A DNA stretch of 64,000 nucleotides from Janibacter cremeus (GCF_013409205.1 NZ_JACCAE010000001.1:1984001-2048000), one strand, 5' to 3'; positions 17,454-27,270 are shown, counted from the first letter of the stretch. Notes: generated by a model from the letters alone, not told the origin. Program-made: numbers and translations.

Positions 17454-17535
17454 GTACTGCAGTTCACGGCGTTGATCCACCCGGAGGCCCCGGCTTCCGG
17501 GGGCGCCGCGCAGCCCGTTGGGCGAACTGCAGTAC
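17454..17535. repeat. Inverted repeat GTACTGCAGTTC around the ThrE-gene stop
   Basis: A perfect 12-bp inverted repeat, GTACTGCAGTTC at 17454-17465 and GAACTGCAGTAC at 17524-17535. It straddles the last 24 codons of the ThrE-like gene, with a GC-rich inner hairpin (CCGGAGGCC / GGCTTCCGG). This is probably mRNA 3'-end structure. Confidence 0.45.
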
Positions 17536-18777
17536 GACACGCCGGCGGGCAGGGCTGAGCCGCCGCGCGATGTCGCGCAACGGGTGGGCGAGGGCAGCGC
17601 CCACGAGGACCCCGAGTGCGATCGCCGCCACGATGGCCAGGACCTCGGCTGCGGCGACGACGCCGGCAGCCGGGGAGGACTCGATCTGTGCCACGGAGAC
17701 CAGCCCCAGCGACCCGGGTACGAGTAGCCAGAAGCTCGGCAGGAAGGCGACGACACGAGGCACCTGGGGCCTGACGAACTCCACCAGCGTCGCGACGAGG
17801 CTCGCGGCACAGGCGCCGAGGAAGGCACCGAGCCACGGACCCTGGTCCGTCGCTCGGCCGAGCTCCTGCGCGATGACGGTCGCGACGATCGTCAGGAGCA
17901 GGGCGGGGACGAGGGACGGCGGGACGGACTCCAGCAGCGAGATCCCCACGGCGATGAACAGCAGACCCAGCAGGGGCGCCCACAGGCCCAGCTGGTCCGG
18001 GCGCTCACCGTTGATCCGCGACAGTGGGACACCGAGTACGGCGACGGCCGCCCCCACTCCGAGGGTGGCCAGCAGCAGCTGGGTCGCGCCATAGGTCAGC
18101 CGGGACGTGCCGGCCACCATCGCACCCGCGGACAGCTCCGTCAGGCCGGTGACGATGAGGGCGCCCGGCAGCAGCACGGCGATCGGGGGTACGAGGGTCC
18201 ACAACGGCGCATCGATGAGTCCGATCTCGGCCGCACCGAAGGCCGCCATCGCCGAGGCGAAGGCCGCGAGGAAGGGCATCAGGGTGCTGACGAGGAGGGT
18301 GCGGCCGCTGAGCATCATCAGTGCGGCGATGACCTGGCTGAGCACGGCAGCGAAGAGCACCGACGTCCACGCCGGCGCCAGCACGAGGGCGACCCCGGTG
18401 CCGATGAGGAAGATGCCCAGCGGTAGTCCGTAGGCGGGGTAGCGGTGCGGACGCTGACGCAGGACCGCCAGCCTGCCCAGGGCGTCGGCAGGTGGGAGGG
18501 TTCCTGCGGTCAGGGCTGCGTGCACTGCCGTCACCTCGGCGAGCTGATCCAGCCGGACCCCGCCGTCGACGCCCTCGAACGTGGCCGCGTCCCCGCTCGT
18601 CAGCGCGATCCAGAGTCCGGTGGGGGAGGCCGCGACCTCGATGCCGACGTGCCCGAGCGTCTCCGCGGCCTCCCGTACGTCCTCCTCGACCTCGTGGACG
18701 GGCATGCCGCCGGCGAGCAGCCCGGCGCCGAGCCAGGCGAGCAGTCGGCGGGTATCCTGTGCAGCGGTCGTGGTCAC
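17464..18777 (-). CDS. Threonine/serine exporter family protein (ThrE, DUF1212+DUF3815)
   Basis: 437 residues. The N-terminal cytosolic domain has the ThrE-family segments LLAGGMPVHEVEEDVREAAE and a Gly-Leu-Trp beta strand (GLWIALTSG). Five or more pairs of hydrophobic helices follow, ending in a basic tail. The family exports threonine and serine in Corynebacterium, and one polypeptide covers both halves here as in ThrE. GTG 18777 starts at the conserved region; upstream sequence is GC-poor in codon logic. Divergent from the NDH-2-like gene. Confidence 0.85.
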   Translation of the reverse strand: MTTTAAQDTRRLLAWLGAGLLAGGMPVHEVEEDVREAAETLGHVGIEVAASPTGLWIALTSGDAATFEGVDGGVRLDQLAEVTAVHAALTAGTLPPADALGRLAVLRQRPHRYPAYGLPLGIFLIGTGVALVLAPAWTSVLFAAVLSQVIAALMMLSGRTLLVSTLMPFLAAFASAMAAFGAAEIGLIDAPLWTLVPPIAVLLPGALIVTGLTELSAGAMVAGTSRLTYGATQLLLATLGVGAAVAVLGVPLSRINGERPDQLGLWAPLLGLLFIAVGISLLESVPPSLVPALLLTIVATVIAQELGRATDQGPWLGAFLGACAASLVATLVEFVRPQVPRVVAFLPSFWLLVPGSLGLVSVAQIESSPAAGVVAAAEVLAIVAAIALGVLVGAALAHPLRDIARRLSPARRRVVLQFAQRAARRPRKPGPPGGSTP

Positions 18778-18853
18778 CGCGCCATTGTGGGGGATTGGGG
18801 CCGGCAAGGGTGGGTAGGGCGTGAAGGACGCACCAAGGACGAAGGGAGTCCCC

Positions 18854-20185
18854 GTGACCGTATCGAGCAGCAACCGCCGCGAACGCGTGGTCGTCGTCGG
18901 CAGTGGGTTCGCCGGATTCGAGGCTGCTCGAGGGGTGTCGCGGCGACTGCGCCGGGCGGAGCACTCCGCCGAGGTGGTGCTCGTCTCGATGCACGACTAC
19001 ATGCTCTACACCCCGCTGCTGCCCGATGTGGCCGGTGGCCTCATCGACCCGCGCTACGTGGCGGTGCCGCTGGCCAACGAGCTGCCGGACGTGTCACTGC
19101 GACCGGGCAGCGTCGACGGTGTCGACCTGGCGGCACGGACACTGCACGTGAGTGGCTGTGCGCCCGAGGACGAGGAGATGCACTGGGACCGGCTGGTCCT
19201 CACGCCGGGGTCGGTGACCAAGCTCTTCGGCGTGCCCGGGGTCGCCGAGCACGCCCGGGGTCTGAAGACCGTCGCCGAGGCGCTGTACCTGCGCGAGCAG
19301 TTCCTCCACCAGCTCGAGCTCGCCGAGCACGAGGCCGATCCGCAGGTTCAGCAGGCTCGCCGCACGGTCGTCGTCGTGGGCGCCTCGTACGCGGGTACCG
19401 AGCTCGTCGCCCAGCTGCACGCGCTCGCGGAGGACCACGCGAAGCAGCGTGGCCAGGCGATGAACCAGGCCCGATTCGTGCTCATCGACCTCGCCGACCG
19501 TGTCATGCCCGAGGTCGGTGACACGCTCGGCGACCGCGCGCTGCAGTCACTGCGCGGCCGTGGCATCGACGTCCGGCTCGGCACGAGCCTGGAGGAGCTC
19601 ACGGCGGAGGAAGCAACCCTGACCGACGGCGACGTCATCGGCACCAGGACGGTCGCCTGGGTCACCGGCGTGACGGGAGCACCGATGCTCGAGGCGCTCG
19701 ACCTGCCGCTGAAGAAGGGCCGCCTCGCCGTCAACGCGGACCTGTCCGTCCCGGGCCACCCGCATGTCTTCGCGGCAGGCGATGCCGCGGCCGTGCCGGA
19801 CCTGGCGAGCAAGGACAAGGACGCGATCACCCCGCCGACCGCACAGCACGCGGTGCGTCAGGGCAAGGCCGTCGCCCGCAACGTCGCGGCGAGCCTCGGC
19901 GTCGGCAGCAGCAGGCGCTACAAGCACCGCAACCTCGGCCTGGTCGTCGACCTCGGGCCGAAGTACGCCGTGGCGAACCCCTTGGGCATCAAGCTGTCCG
20001 GGTGGCCGGCCAAGATCGCCGCCCGCGGCTACCACCTGGCGTCCCTGCCGCGTTCCGCCAACCGCTGGGCGACCGCGCTCGCGTGGACCGCCGAGGTGAC
20101 CAGCGACCGGCCGATCTCCCGCCTCGGGTTGGTCAGTGCCGACGAGGCGGACTTTCGCACCAGCGAGGGGATCGCCGACGAGTGA
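18854..20185 (+). CDS. NAD(P)/FAD-dependent oxidoreductase, type II NADH dehydrogenase-like
   Basis: 443 residues. VVVVGSGFAGFEAARGV is the N-terminal FAD-binding GxGxxG; TVVVVGASYAGTELVAQL (about residue 172) is the NADH-binding loop; HVFAAGDAAAVPDL is the second FAD motif. These fit NDH-2-type enzymes that pass electrons from NADH to quinone at the membrane face. The C-terminus GYHLASLPRSANRWATALAW is moderately hydrophobic, compatible with peripheral attachment. GTG 18854 lies 5 bases after GAAGGGAG; a GTG at 18821 is less likely. Confidence 0.87.
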   Translation: MTVSSSNRRERVVVVGSGFAGFEAARGVSRRLRRAEHSAEVVLVSMHDYMLYTPLLPDVAGGLIDPRYVAVPLANELPDVSLRPGSVDGVDLAARTLHVSGCAPEDEEMHWDRLVLTPGSVTKLFGVPGVAEHARGLKTVAEALYLREQFLHQLELAEHEADPQVQQARRTVVVVGASYAGTELVAQLHALAEDHAKQRGQAMNQARFVLIDLADRVMPEVGDTLGDRALQSLRGRGIDVRLGTSLEELTAEEATLTDGDVIGTRTVAWVTGVTGAPMLEALDLPLKKGRLAVNADLSVPGHPHVFAAGDAAAVPDLASKDKDAITPPTAQHAVRQGKAVARNVAASLGVGSSRRYKHRNLGLVVDLGPKYAVANPLGIKLSGWPAKIAARGYHLASLPRSANRWATALAWTAEVTSDRPISRLGLVSADEADFRTSEGIADE

Positions 20186-20188
20186 GCC

Positions 20189-20956
20189 TCAGGGCCGCAG
20201 GTGCGAGGCCCCGTTGAGGTCGAGGGTGGCGCCGGAGGCCCACTGCGCATCGGGCGAGGCGAGCCAGAGCACGGCGGAGGCCACCTCCTCCGGTCGGCCG
20301 ACCCGGTCGAAGGGGGAGTCCCCCCTGATCGAGTCGCCGTCCGGTGAGTCGAGCCGGTCGGCGACTCTCTCGGTGTCGATGAACCCCGGCGCGACGGTCG
20401 CGACCGCGATGTGGTGCGGGGCCAGGGCGACGGCGAGCGAGGCGTCCATCGAGTGCAGCGCCGCCTTGGAGGCTGCGTAGGCGGGGAAGTCCGGTTCACC
20501 GCGGTGCACCCCGCGGGTGCCGATCGTGATGACCCGGCCCGAGAGCCCGAGCGCGATCAGGCGCGCGGTCATCGCATGGGTGACCAGCGCGGTGCCGAGC
20601 GTGTTGATCCGCAGGTACTCCTCCCAGCTGTGCTGCCAGACGATGGACTCCGTCGTGGCCGGAGGGTGTCTCAGGGTCGGCGTCGTCGCGATCCCGGCAT
20701 TGTTGACCAGCACTGTCACCGGGCCCCCGAGGGCCCTCTCGGCGGCAGCAGGCAGGCCACGGGCGTCCTCCGCATCACCGAGATCGGCCGCGACGAGGGC
20801 ATGCCCGGCGCCCGGGAGGGAAGCCAGCGTCTCGCTCCCTTCGTCCCGAGCCGTGCGCACGTGGACGGCGACGTGGTCGCCCTGCTCGGCGAAGGCCCGC
20901 GCCACCGCACGGCCGATCCCGCGCGAGGCACCGGTGACGAGGACGCGACGGCTCAT
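20189..20956 (-). CDS. Short-chain dehydrogenase/reductase (SDR)
   Basis: 255 residues of classical SDR architecture: TGASRGIGRAVARAF for cofactor binding (residues 8-22), NNAG near residue 86, a catalytic Tyr/Lys in YAASKAALHS, and VAPGFIDTERVAD after the active site. The C-terminus SGATLDLNGAS matches the family's GQTLxVDGG. Substrate unknown. ATG 20956 overlaps the stop of the acetyltransferase by 4 bases, so the pair forms an operon. Confidence 0.92.
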   Translation of the reverse strand: MSRRVLVTGASRGIGRAVARAFAEQGDHVAVHVRTARDEGSETLASLPGAGHALVAADLGDAEDARGLPAAAERALGGPVTVLVNNAGIATTPTLRHPPATTESIVWQHSWEEYLRINTLGTALVTHAMTARLIALGLSGRVITIGTRGVHRGEPDFPAYAASKAALHSMDASLAVALAPHHIAVATVAPGFIDTERVADRLDSPDGDSIRGDSPFDRVGRPEEVASAVLWLASPDAQWASGATLDLNGASHLRP

Positions 20957-21516
20957 GGGGTCTCACCGTAGTCACGCGGCAGCACCATCGCGATGACGTC
21001 CGGTGCGTCCTGGGACAACCAGCCCGGCCGCACCCGCCCCGCTTCCTGCCAGCCGGTGCGCCGGTAGAGCCGCATCGCACCGGTACACGTGGGGACGACG
21101 TCGAGGCACGGGGCGAGGCCGCGCTCCCGCAGTGCGGCGACAGCGGTGGCCAGGAGAGCCCCGCCTGCGCCCGATCCGCGCGCGGACAGCGCGGTGAAGA
21201 AGATCGCGACCTCCCCGAGCTCGTCGTAGGGGCGGTCGTGCGCCGCCATCCAGGCACGCACGACGTCGGCGTCGCCTCCGGTGAGCGTCCGCGGGTCGGA
21301 CGGGGTGGAGATGGCGACGTGCCCGACGGGTCGGCCGTCGGCCTCGACCACCCATGCAGCAGCGACACTCGGCCGCAGGATGAACTGCTCGGCCGGGTAC
21401 GGCAGCGGGTCGCGGTGCGGGTAGCCGGACGTGGGCTGCTGCTCCAGCAGTGCCGTGGCCAGGTGCGGGATGTCGGCCGGTTGGCGGGGGCGGATCGTTG
21501 CGGGGTTCGCAGGCAC
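20953..21516 (-). CDS. GNAT family N-acetyltransferase
   Basis: 187 residues. The acetyl-CoA-binding pattern appears as SARGSGAGGALLATAVAALR (about residues 118-137), between a beta-strand VAIFFTAL and the later MRLYRRTGWQEAGRVR, the GNAT beta-6/alpha-4 segment. It presumably acetylates an amine of a small molecule or protein. Start GTG 21516. The first gene of the acetyltransferase-SDR operon. Confidence 0.88.
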   Translation of the reverse strand: MPANPATIRPRQPADIPHLATALLEQQPTSGYPHRDPLPYPAEQFILRPSVAAAWVVEADGRPVGHVAISTPSDPRTLTGGDADVVRAWMAAHDRPYDELGEVAIFFTALSARGSGAGGALLATAVAALRERGLAPCLDVVPTCTGAMRLYRRTGWQEAGRVRPGWLSQDAPDVIAMVLPRDYGETP

Positions 21517-21640
21517 TCGCCCATCCTGCAGGACCCATTGATGCCGGTCTGCTCGGGGGCCTTGACCCCGGCATCACGGGACGTGTGGTGACCGCTCGAA
21601 GGCCGACTGCGGATCGAGGCCGGTCCGCATTCGCCAGGCG

Positions 21641-22072
21641 GTGAGCGCCACCGACAGGCCCGCAGACACCGCCTATGCGTTCGGCGTGGCCGGCTCCGAG
21701 CTGTTCCGGGTGCCTCGCAGGGCGCCGTTCATCATCGCAGGGTCCATCATCGGCACGGTGCTCGCCCTCCTCGGGTTCCACGAGCACCTTGTCGAGTACC
21801 TCGTCCTGCTCGGCATCTTCATCCCGCCCCTGGGCGGGGTGATCGTCGGCGACTACCTGGCCCGGTGGCGCTCGGGGATGCCCGAGGGTGCCCGCCTCCC
21901 GGCGGTCGACGGCCGCAACATGGCGGTCTACCTGGTGGCCAGCCTGCTCGCCTGGGTCTCTGACGCAACCGCCGTCGGCATCCCGCCGCTGATCGGCATC
22001 GTCGTCGCTGCCCTGCTGTCGCTGGCGCTGGGTGTCGGCCGTCGGGGATCGCGCGGCGTCACGTCACGTTGA
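21641..22072 (+). pseudogene. Truncated cytosine/purine permease (CodB/NCS1), C-terminal fragment
   Basis: The frame encodes only the last three or four helices of an NCS1 cytosine permease. FGVAGSELFRVPRRAPFIIAG, then FHEHLVEYLVLLGIFIPPLGGVIVGDYL correspond to the C-terminal third of CodB, which is normally about 400-440 residues. No N-terminal part is found upstream; the preceding 120 bases encode the acetyltransferase leader on the other strand. The 143-residue frame has a possible GTG start but would lack the substrate site, so I call it a remnant. Its 3' end overlaps the convergent ABC permease gene by 14 bases. Confidence 0.7.
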
Positions 22073-23708
22073 CCTGACGCTTGCGGAACCCGACCAGGCC
22101 CATGGACGCGAGCAGGGCAGCGACACCGAGGACGGCAAGGAAGGGGCCGATGGTGAAGTCCTCCACCGGAGGCCGGGCGAGCTGGTGCAGCGGTGAGAGC
22201 GCGATCAGCGCGTCCGGCAGCTGCAGCAGCTCGCCCAGGAATTGGACGACGCCCATCCACACGACGAGGACCCAGCACAGCGGGGCCAGCAGGCGTGGTG
22301 CCCAGCCGTAGAGGGCGGCCGCGAGGCCGGTCAAGACCAGGGCGGCCGGGATCAGTGCGATGTGCGCCGCTGTGACCGTCCCGATGACGCCCGCTTCGCC
22401 GGTGACCGCGGCCGCCGCCAGGCCGGTGCACGCCCCGGTCACCGTGCTGATGCCGACGACCCCGCTCGCCACGACGGCCAGGTGGGAGCCGAGCCAGCTG
22501 GCGCGTCCGACGGATGCGGCCAGCACGGTGTCGGTACGACCGCTGTCCTCCTCCACGCACAGGTTCCGCATCGCGAAGACCGCATAGGCAGCGACGAGCA
22601 CGGTGACGAAGGCGCCGAGGAACGACGCGTAGCCGTCCAGGAGGGCGTCGGTGCTGAACATCTCCGCGAACGCCGGCGGCATGTCGTCCCCCGCGTCGAG
22701 CATCGCCTGGGTGAAGGCGCCGTCGGTGACGCCGAGCAGCAGGATGCCGACGCCCCACCCGAGGAATCCTCCGCGCTGGAGCCGGCGAGCGAGGCCCGTG
22801 GGTGTGCCGAGGGCGGGGCGGGCGCGCGGACGTCCCGGGCGTACGGCCACGATGCTGGCCCCGAAGTCACGCCGGCCCAGCAGGACGTAGCCGACGGCGG
22901 TCCCGGCGACGGCAAGGGTCGCCAGGAGGAGAAGGGGGGTCCACCGGTCGTGCACGTACGGCGCCGTCTGCGCCGGCCAGGCCAGGGGAGAGAGCCAGGA
23001 GACGGCACTGCCGCCGGTGGCGGCCATGTCGCCCACGGCCCGCACGACGAAGGAGGCGCCGAGCACGGCCGAGGCCATCCCTGCGGCGGGGCGGGAGAAC
23101 TCGCTCAGCTGCACGGTGACCGCGGTGACCCCGGCGAAGGCGAGGCCCGACAGGGCCGTGCCGGCGCCGACGAGGACGGATCCGGTGGTGGCGAATCCAT
23201 TGGTGACCGCCAACCCCGACACCACGAGAAGGACCAGCACGTTGGTGATGAGGGCGATGGCGAGCGCGGCCGTCAGCTGGGAGTAACGGCCGGTGACGTT
23301 GGCCCGGATCAGCTCGGCACGACCGGTCTCCTCCTCCAGGCGCGTGTGGCGGGTGATGAGGAAGATGCTCATCAGCGCGGCGAGGAGGAAGAGGTAGGGC
23401 ACGTAACCTGCGGCGAAGAACCGCTCGTACGTGGGGGCGTCCATCCCGAACGCCGGGCCGGTGAACATCCGGCCGACGGGTTGGGTGAACACCGGAACCA
23501 ACGCCGCCAAGTCCTTCTGTGTGGGGGCCAGGAGGGGCAGGGCGTTGCCGATGTAGAGGACGAAGATCCCCAGGCCCGCCACCCACGCGGGCAACTTGAT
23601 CCGGTCCCGGCGCAGTCCGAAGCGGATGAGCGTGCTGGTGCCGGCGAATGCCGCCGTGCGGGAGGAGGCGCGGTGCGCCCGGCGGATCGATCCGGTCGCG
23701 GCCGTCAT
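22059..23708 (-). CDS. ABC exporter permease (polyketide-antibiotic export type, 12 TM)
   Basis: 549 residues with about twelve hydrophobic helices in two homologous halves, as in TetAB/polyketide-antibiotic exporter permeases of actinobacteria. Each half has an acidic cytosolic loop after helix 2 ([20 protein letters not shown] and [20 protein letters not shown]), the diagnostic internal repeat. It partners the ATPase encoded just upstream; the ATG at 23708 overlaps that gene's stop by 4 bases. The exported compound is unknown but is probably a hydrophobic drug-like molecule. Confidence 0.87.
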   Translation of the reverse strand: MTAATGSIRRAHRASSRTAAFAGTSTLIRFGLRRDRIKLPAWVAGLGIFVLYIGNALPLLAPTQKDLAALVPVFTQPVGRMFTGPAFGMDAPTYERFFAAGYVPYLFLLAALMSIFLITRHTRLEEETGRAELIRANVTGRYSQLTAALAIALITNVLVLLVVSGLAVTNGFATTGSVLVGAGTALSGLAFAGVTAVTVQLSEFSRPAAGMASAVLGASFVVRAVGDMAATGGSAVSWLSPLAWPAQTAPYVHDRWTPLLLLATLAVAGTAVGYVLLGRRDFGASIVAVRPGRPRARPALGTPTGLARRLQRGGFLGWGVGILLLGVTDGAFTQAMLDAGDDMPPAFAEMFSTDALLDGYASFLGAFVTVLVAAYAVFAMRNLCVEEDSGRTDTVLAASVGRASWLGSHLAVVASGVVGISTVTGACTGLAAAAVTGEAGVIGTVTAAHIALIPAALVLTGLAAALYGWAPRLLAPLCWVLVVWMGVVQFLGELLQLPDALIALSPLHQLARPPVEDFTIGPFLAVLGVAALLASMGLVGFRKRQVNVT

Positions 23709-24643
23709 CGCGCCCCGACCTCCTCGTGGGTGTCGAGTTCGCCGGCAGTGACGTCCTCGCCGTAGTGGCGCATCAACAGCTGCTCGAGCGTCGGCGGGTG
23801 GGCGACGAGGGAGCGGACGCCCAGCCCGGAGAGTGCCTCGACGGCCGGCTGGACCCGGTCGCCGTCGACGTGGAACTCCACGCGCCCGTCCTCGAGGGTG
23901 AGGTCGTGGACCCCCGGGAGCGTCGCGAGCTCGTCGGCCGGGCGGTCGGTCTCGGCGACGAAGGTCGTGCGGGTCATGTGGCGCAGATCGGCGAGGCTGC
24001 CGGACTCGACGATGCGGCCGCGGCGCACGATCGAGATCCGGTCGGCGAGGGCCTCCACCTGGGCGAGGATGTGGCTGGAGAGCAGGGCCGTGCGTCCCTG
24101 CGCCTTGGCCTCGGCAATTGTCTGCTGGAAGACGACCTCCATGAGGGGGTCGAGGCCGGCCGTCGGCTCGTCGAGCAGGAGCAGGTCGACATCGGAGACG
24201 AGGGCGGAGATCAGCGCGACCTTCTGGCGATTTCCCTTGGAGTACGTGCGCGCCTTCTTCGAGGGGTCGAGGTCGAAGCGCTCGCACAGCTCCTCGCGTT
24301 TCGCCGTGTCGGGGTGCCCGCGCAGCCGGGCGAAGAGATCGATCGCCTCGCCACCGGTCATCGTCGGCCAGAGCTCGACGTCGCCGGGGACGTAGGCCAG
24401 GCGTCGGTGGAGCCCGACGGCGTCGCGCCACGGGTCGCCACCGAGCATGCGCACCGTGCCGCCGTCGGGACGAAGCAGGCCCAGGAGGACGCGCATGGTG
24501 GTTGACTTTCCGGCGCCGTTGGGGCCGAGGAAACCGTGGACCTCGCCGGGAGCGACCTCGAGGTCGAGGCCGTCGAGGGCACGGACGGTGCCGAACGTCT
24601 TGACCAGCCCCTGCGTGGAGATGACCGCGTCGCTGGAACTCAT
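23705..24643 (-). CDS. ABC transporter ATP-binding protein (DrrA-like)
   Basis: 312 residues. [10 protein letters not shown] is Walker A (about residue 39), [11 protein letters not shown] replaces the canonical LSGGQ signature as is common in this subfamily, [13 protein letters not shown] is Walker B, and SSHIL the H-loop. The C-terminal domain of about 90 residues resembles DrrA-type regulatory tails. It forms an exporter with the permease that overlaps its 3' end. ATG 24643 overlaps the tetR stop. Confidence 0.92.
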   Translation of the reverse strand: MSSSDAVISTQGLVKTFGTVRALDGLDLEVAPGEVHGFLGPNGAGKSTTMRVLLGLLRPDGGTVRMLGGDPWRDAVGLHRRLAYVPGDVELWPTMTGGEAIDLFARLRGHPDTAKREELCERFDLDPSKKARTYSKGNRQKVALISALVSDVDLLLLDEPTAGLDPLMEVVFQQTIAEAKAQGRTALLSSHILAQVEALADRISIVRRGRIVESGSLADLRHMTRTTFVAETDRPADELATLPGVHDLTLEDGRVEFHVDGDRVQPAVEALSGLGVRSLVAHPPTLEQLLMRHYGEDVTAGELDTHEEVGAR

Positions 24644-25329
24644 GATGTCTCCTCGGTGGCGTCGGTGGCGGACAGTCCGCCTGTCATGGTCGTGTCGGTG
24701 GGTGGGTCGAGGGCTGTCGCCATCTCGCTGTAGGCCCCCTCGGTGAGCAGGCCCTGGGTGTAGAGCTCCATGACCGGGCGGAAGTAGGGCGCCACGTCCT
24801 GCGGGTCCGAGCTGTCGGCGAGGAAGTCGACCCCGAGCAGGCGGTGCATCTGCTCGTGGAGGACGAGGGCGCCGAGCGACCAGAGGACCAGGACGATGAC
24901 TCGCTCGCGGGGCATGCGGCTCGGCTTGATCAGACCGGCCTGCTCGCCCTGGGCCATGTAGTCCTGGGCGTCGGCGACCATCTCGTCGACGAGGTCGGCA
25001 ATGTGATCGCCTCCTTCGCTGAGGGTGCGCACGAGATAGCGCAGCAGCGGGCGGCTCTCCTTGATCAGCTGCAGGGCGGCCAGCGGGTTCATCTGCGGGC
25101 CGCTGGCGAGGACCGACTCCTTGTTGGAGCGGACCAGGTGGGCGAGGTGCTCGTCGCAGGCGCGGTGAAGTCCGGCCTTCGAGCCGAAATGGTGGATCAC
25201 CAGTCCCTGCGACACGTCGGCATGGGTGGCGATGGACTTCAGGCTGGTACCGGCCACCCCCTTCTCGCCGAAGAGCTCGATGGCGGCATCGCGGATGCGC
25301 TGCATCCCGTCACGGTCGTCGCTGGTCAC
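24640..25329 (-). CDS. TetR family transcriptional regulator of the ABC exporter operon
   Basis: 229 residues. The N-terminal helix-turn-helix spans about residues 12-58 ([20 protein letters not shown], then [19 protein letters not shown]). The C-terminal ligand-binding region is helical. It is the first gene of a three-gene operon with 4-bp overlaps throughout. Two palindromic sites just upstream (25346-25390) are obvious operators, so it probably represses its own operon until an exporter substrate binds. Start GTG 25329. Confidence 0.92.
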   Translation of the reverse strand: MTSDDRDGMQRIRDAAIELFGEKGVAGTSLKSIATHADVSQGLVIHHFGSKAGLHRACDEHLAHLVRSNKESVLASGPQMNPLAALQLIKESRPLLRYLVRTLSEGGDHIADLVDEMVADAQDYMAQGEQAGLIKPSRMPRERVIVLVLWSLGALVLHEQMHRLLGVDFLADSSDPQDVAPYFRPVMELYTQGLLTEGAYSEMATALDPPTDTTMTGGLSATDATEETS

Positions 25330-25345
25330 GGTCGCCTCCCGACGC

Positions 25346-25390
25346 TGACTGAATACTCAGTCAGTACACTCCTGACTGAGTATCCAGTCA
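25346..25390. promoter_or_regulatory. Two 18-bp palindromic operators for the TetR regulator
   Basis: Site 1 is TGACTGAATACTCAGTCA (25346-25363) and site 2 is TGACTGAGTATCCAGTCA (25373-25390). Their centres are 27 bp apart. Site 1 is a near-perfect dyad TGACTGA-N4-TCAGTCA. They lie 17-61 bases upstream of the tetR start, where the promoter should be. Confidence 0.8.
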
Positions 25391-25409
25391 AGACCCGGCG
25401 ATGCGGACG

Positions 25410-25817
25410 TCACCGCTGCAGCAGGTCGTCGGCCATCGACAGGCCGGCGTCACGCTCGGGCTGGATGATCCGGGTGACACCCAGACGGGTCAGGGCCTCG
25501 TAGTGCTGACGCGACCCCGCCTTGGCCCACACCTCACGGATCCCGAGCTCGTTCAGCGCCGTCGCGGTCATCAGGGAGGCAGCCACGTTCGTCATGCCGA
25601 GCACGACGATGGTGTCGCGGGTGATGCCGAGCTGGCGCAGCGTGTCCTCGTCCCGTGCCTCGGCGATGGCGAGGTGCTCGATGTCCCCGGCGAGGCCATC
25701 GACAACCGCCTCGTCGATGTCGACACCGAGTACGCGGCGGCCATGGCCCTCCAGACGCAGCGCGAGCGCGGCGCCGAAGCGGCCGAGGCCGATGACGGCG
25801 ATGTCGAACTTAGCCAA
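25410..25817 (-). CDS. Truncated potassium-channel regulator KtrA/TrkA (RCK_N only)
   Basis: 135 residues, where KtrA is usually about 220. The RCK_N Rossmann domain is complete at its start: FDIAVIGLGRFGAALALRLE with GxGxxG at residues 10-15, LGVDID ending beta-2, and GMTNVAASLMTATALNELG. It stops soon after IIQPERDAGLSMADDLLQR, so the RCK_C ligand domain is missing. The stop is 20 bases from the neighbouring TetR operator. It overlaps the end of ktrB by 8 bases, the normal Ktr operon arrangement. It may be a shortened working subunit or a decaying gene. Confidence 0.75.
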   Translation of the reverse strand: MAKFDIAVIGLGRFGAALALRLEGHGRRVLGVDIDEAVVDGLAGDIEHLAIAEARDEDTLRQLGITRDTIVVLGMTNVAASLMTATALNELGIREVWAKAGSRQHYEALTRLGVTRIIQPERDAGLSMADDLLQR

Positions 25818-27174
25818 CGAGAACCCTTTCCTGGGGGACCTCGAAGCGTCGAGGCCGGTGGCGCAGCGCCAGCGCGGCGCCGAGGGTGATCGGCCCGAGC
25901 CGGCCGAGGAACATCAAGGCGATGATGACGAGCTCACCGACCGGTGGGAGCTTGCCGGTGATGCCGGTCGACATCCCCACGGTGCCGAAGGCCGAGATCG
26001 CTTCGAAGAGTACGGTGTCGAGCTCGAAGGGGGTGGCCACCAGGAGTGCAGCCGTCGAACCACCGACGAGACCGACGCCCAGCAGGACGACCGTCAGCGC
26101 CTGTCGCATGTTGTCCGCGGAGAGGCGGCGGTGCAGCACGCGCACGGAGGGCTCGCCACGCAGCTCGGCCCAGATGACGAAACCGAGCAGCGCGAACGTC
26201 GAGACCTTGATGCCACCCGCGGTGCCGGCGTTGCCGCCGCCGATGAACATCAGGGTGTCGAGCAGCAGCAGGCTCTCCTGGTGGAGGGCGCCGATGTCGA
26301 TGCTGTTGAAGCCGGCGGTGCGCGCGACCACCGACTGGAAGGCCGCCGCGAGAATCTTGCCCCCCGTGCCCAAGGGGCCGAGCGTCTCCTCGTTGCGCCA
26401 CTCGAAGGCGGCCAGGGTCACCGCACCACCGATCCACAGCACGAGCGATCCCCACAGGACGATCCGTGCGTGTGTCGTCCACCGACGGAACTGCTGCCGC
26501 CAGTGCCGCAGCACCTCCCACCACACGGGGAAGCCGAGCCCACCGATCATCACCGACGCCATGATCGGCAGGCACATCCACGGGTCCTCGACCCACGGAA
26601 CGGCGCTGTCGGCCTGGAGCGCGAAGCCAGCGTTGTTGAAGGCCGAGATCGCGTGGAAGAAGCCCGAGTACAGCGCCTCCGCCCAGCCGTCGTGGTACGC
26701 CACGCGCAGCCGCACCGAGAGCACCACGGTGGTCGCGACCTCGACGGCCAGAGTGAACCAGACGATGCCGAGGACGACCTCGCCCGGGGTGCGGTGGGAG
26801 ATGGAGCGTGACTCGGCGCTGGTCAGGACGTTGACCGGGGCGCCCAACCTGCGGCCGATGACCATGACCAGCAGGGTCGCGGCCGACATGACGCCGAGGC
26901 CGCCGATCTGGATCAGCGCGAGAATGGTCACCTCGCCGAAGGTGGACCAGTGGGTGGCGGTGTCCACCGTGACCAGGCCGGTGACGCACGTGGCGGACGT
27001 TGCGGTGAACAGGGCGGTGAGGAAGTCGGTGGACTCGCCCGACTCGGCGGCCAGTGGCGTCCACAGGGCCAGGGTGCCGAGCGCGATGACGACGGCGAAG
27101 CCCAGCATCACGGTCCGGGCCGGGTTGGCCACCAGACGGTTCAGCAGGTGCGTGTTCGTCACGTCGTGCCCCAC
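25810..27174 (-). CDS. ktrB: Potassium transporter KtrB/TrkH family
   Basis: 454 residues with four M1-P-M2 repeats. Selectivity-filter-type turns are visible as ATSATCVTGL, AFNNAGF, ARTAGFN and FGTVGMSTG. GGGNAGTAGGIKVSTFALL is the conserved M2C2/M2D region. It should import potassium, gated by a KtrA ring. The downstream ktrA-like frame is truncated. GTG 27174 is the longest start; GTG 27162, four codons later, is equally plausible. Confidence 0.9.
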   Translation of the reverse strand: MGHDVTNTHLLNRLVANPARTVMLGFAVVIALGTLALWTPLAAESGESTDFLTALFTATSATCVTGLVTVDTATHWSTFGEVTILALIQIGGLGVMSAATLLVMVIGRRLGAPVNVLTSAESRSISHRTPGEVVLGIVWFTLAVEVATTVVLSVRLRVAYHDGWAEALYSGFFHAISAFNNAGFALQADSAVPWVEDPWMCLPIMASVMIGGLGFPVWWEVLRHWRQQFRRWTTHARIVLWGSLVLWIGGAVTLAAFEWRNEETLGPLGTGGKILAAAFQSVVARTAGFNSIDIGALHQESLLLLDTLMFIGGGNAGTAGGIKVSTFALLGFVIWAELRGEPSVRVLHRRLSADNMRQALTVVLLGVGLVGGSTAALLVATPFELDTVLFEAISAFGTVGMSTGITGKLPPVGELVIIALMFLGRLGPITLGAALALRHRPRRFEVPQERVLVG

Positions 27175-27270
27175 GACGGGAGACGCTACTCCCGTTCACC
27201 CGTGGTTGCTGCGCTGGTCGGCCGGGGGTGCTGCGCTGACCGGGCCGGTCGGGTCCGGCGCGGGGCCCCC

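Noticed and set aside
22242..23765. 507-codon frame antisense to the ABC permease
   Set aside because: The product is dominated by Asp/Gly/Arg runs and shows no domain. The opposite strand encodes a well-formed 12-TM permease.
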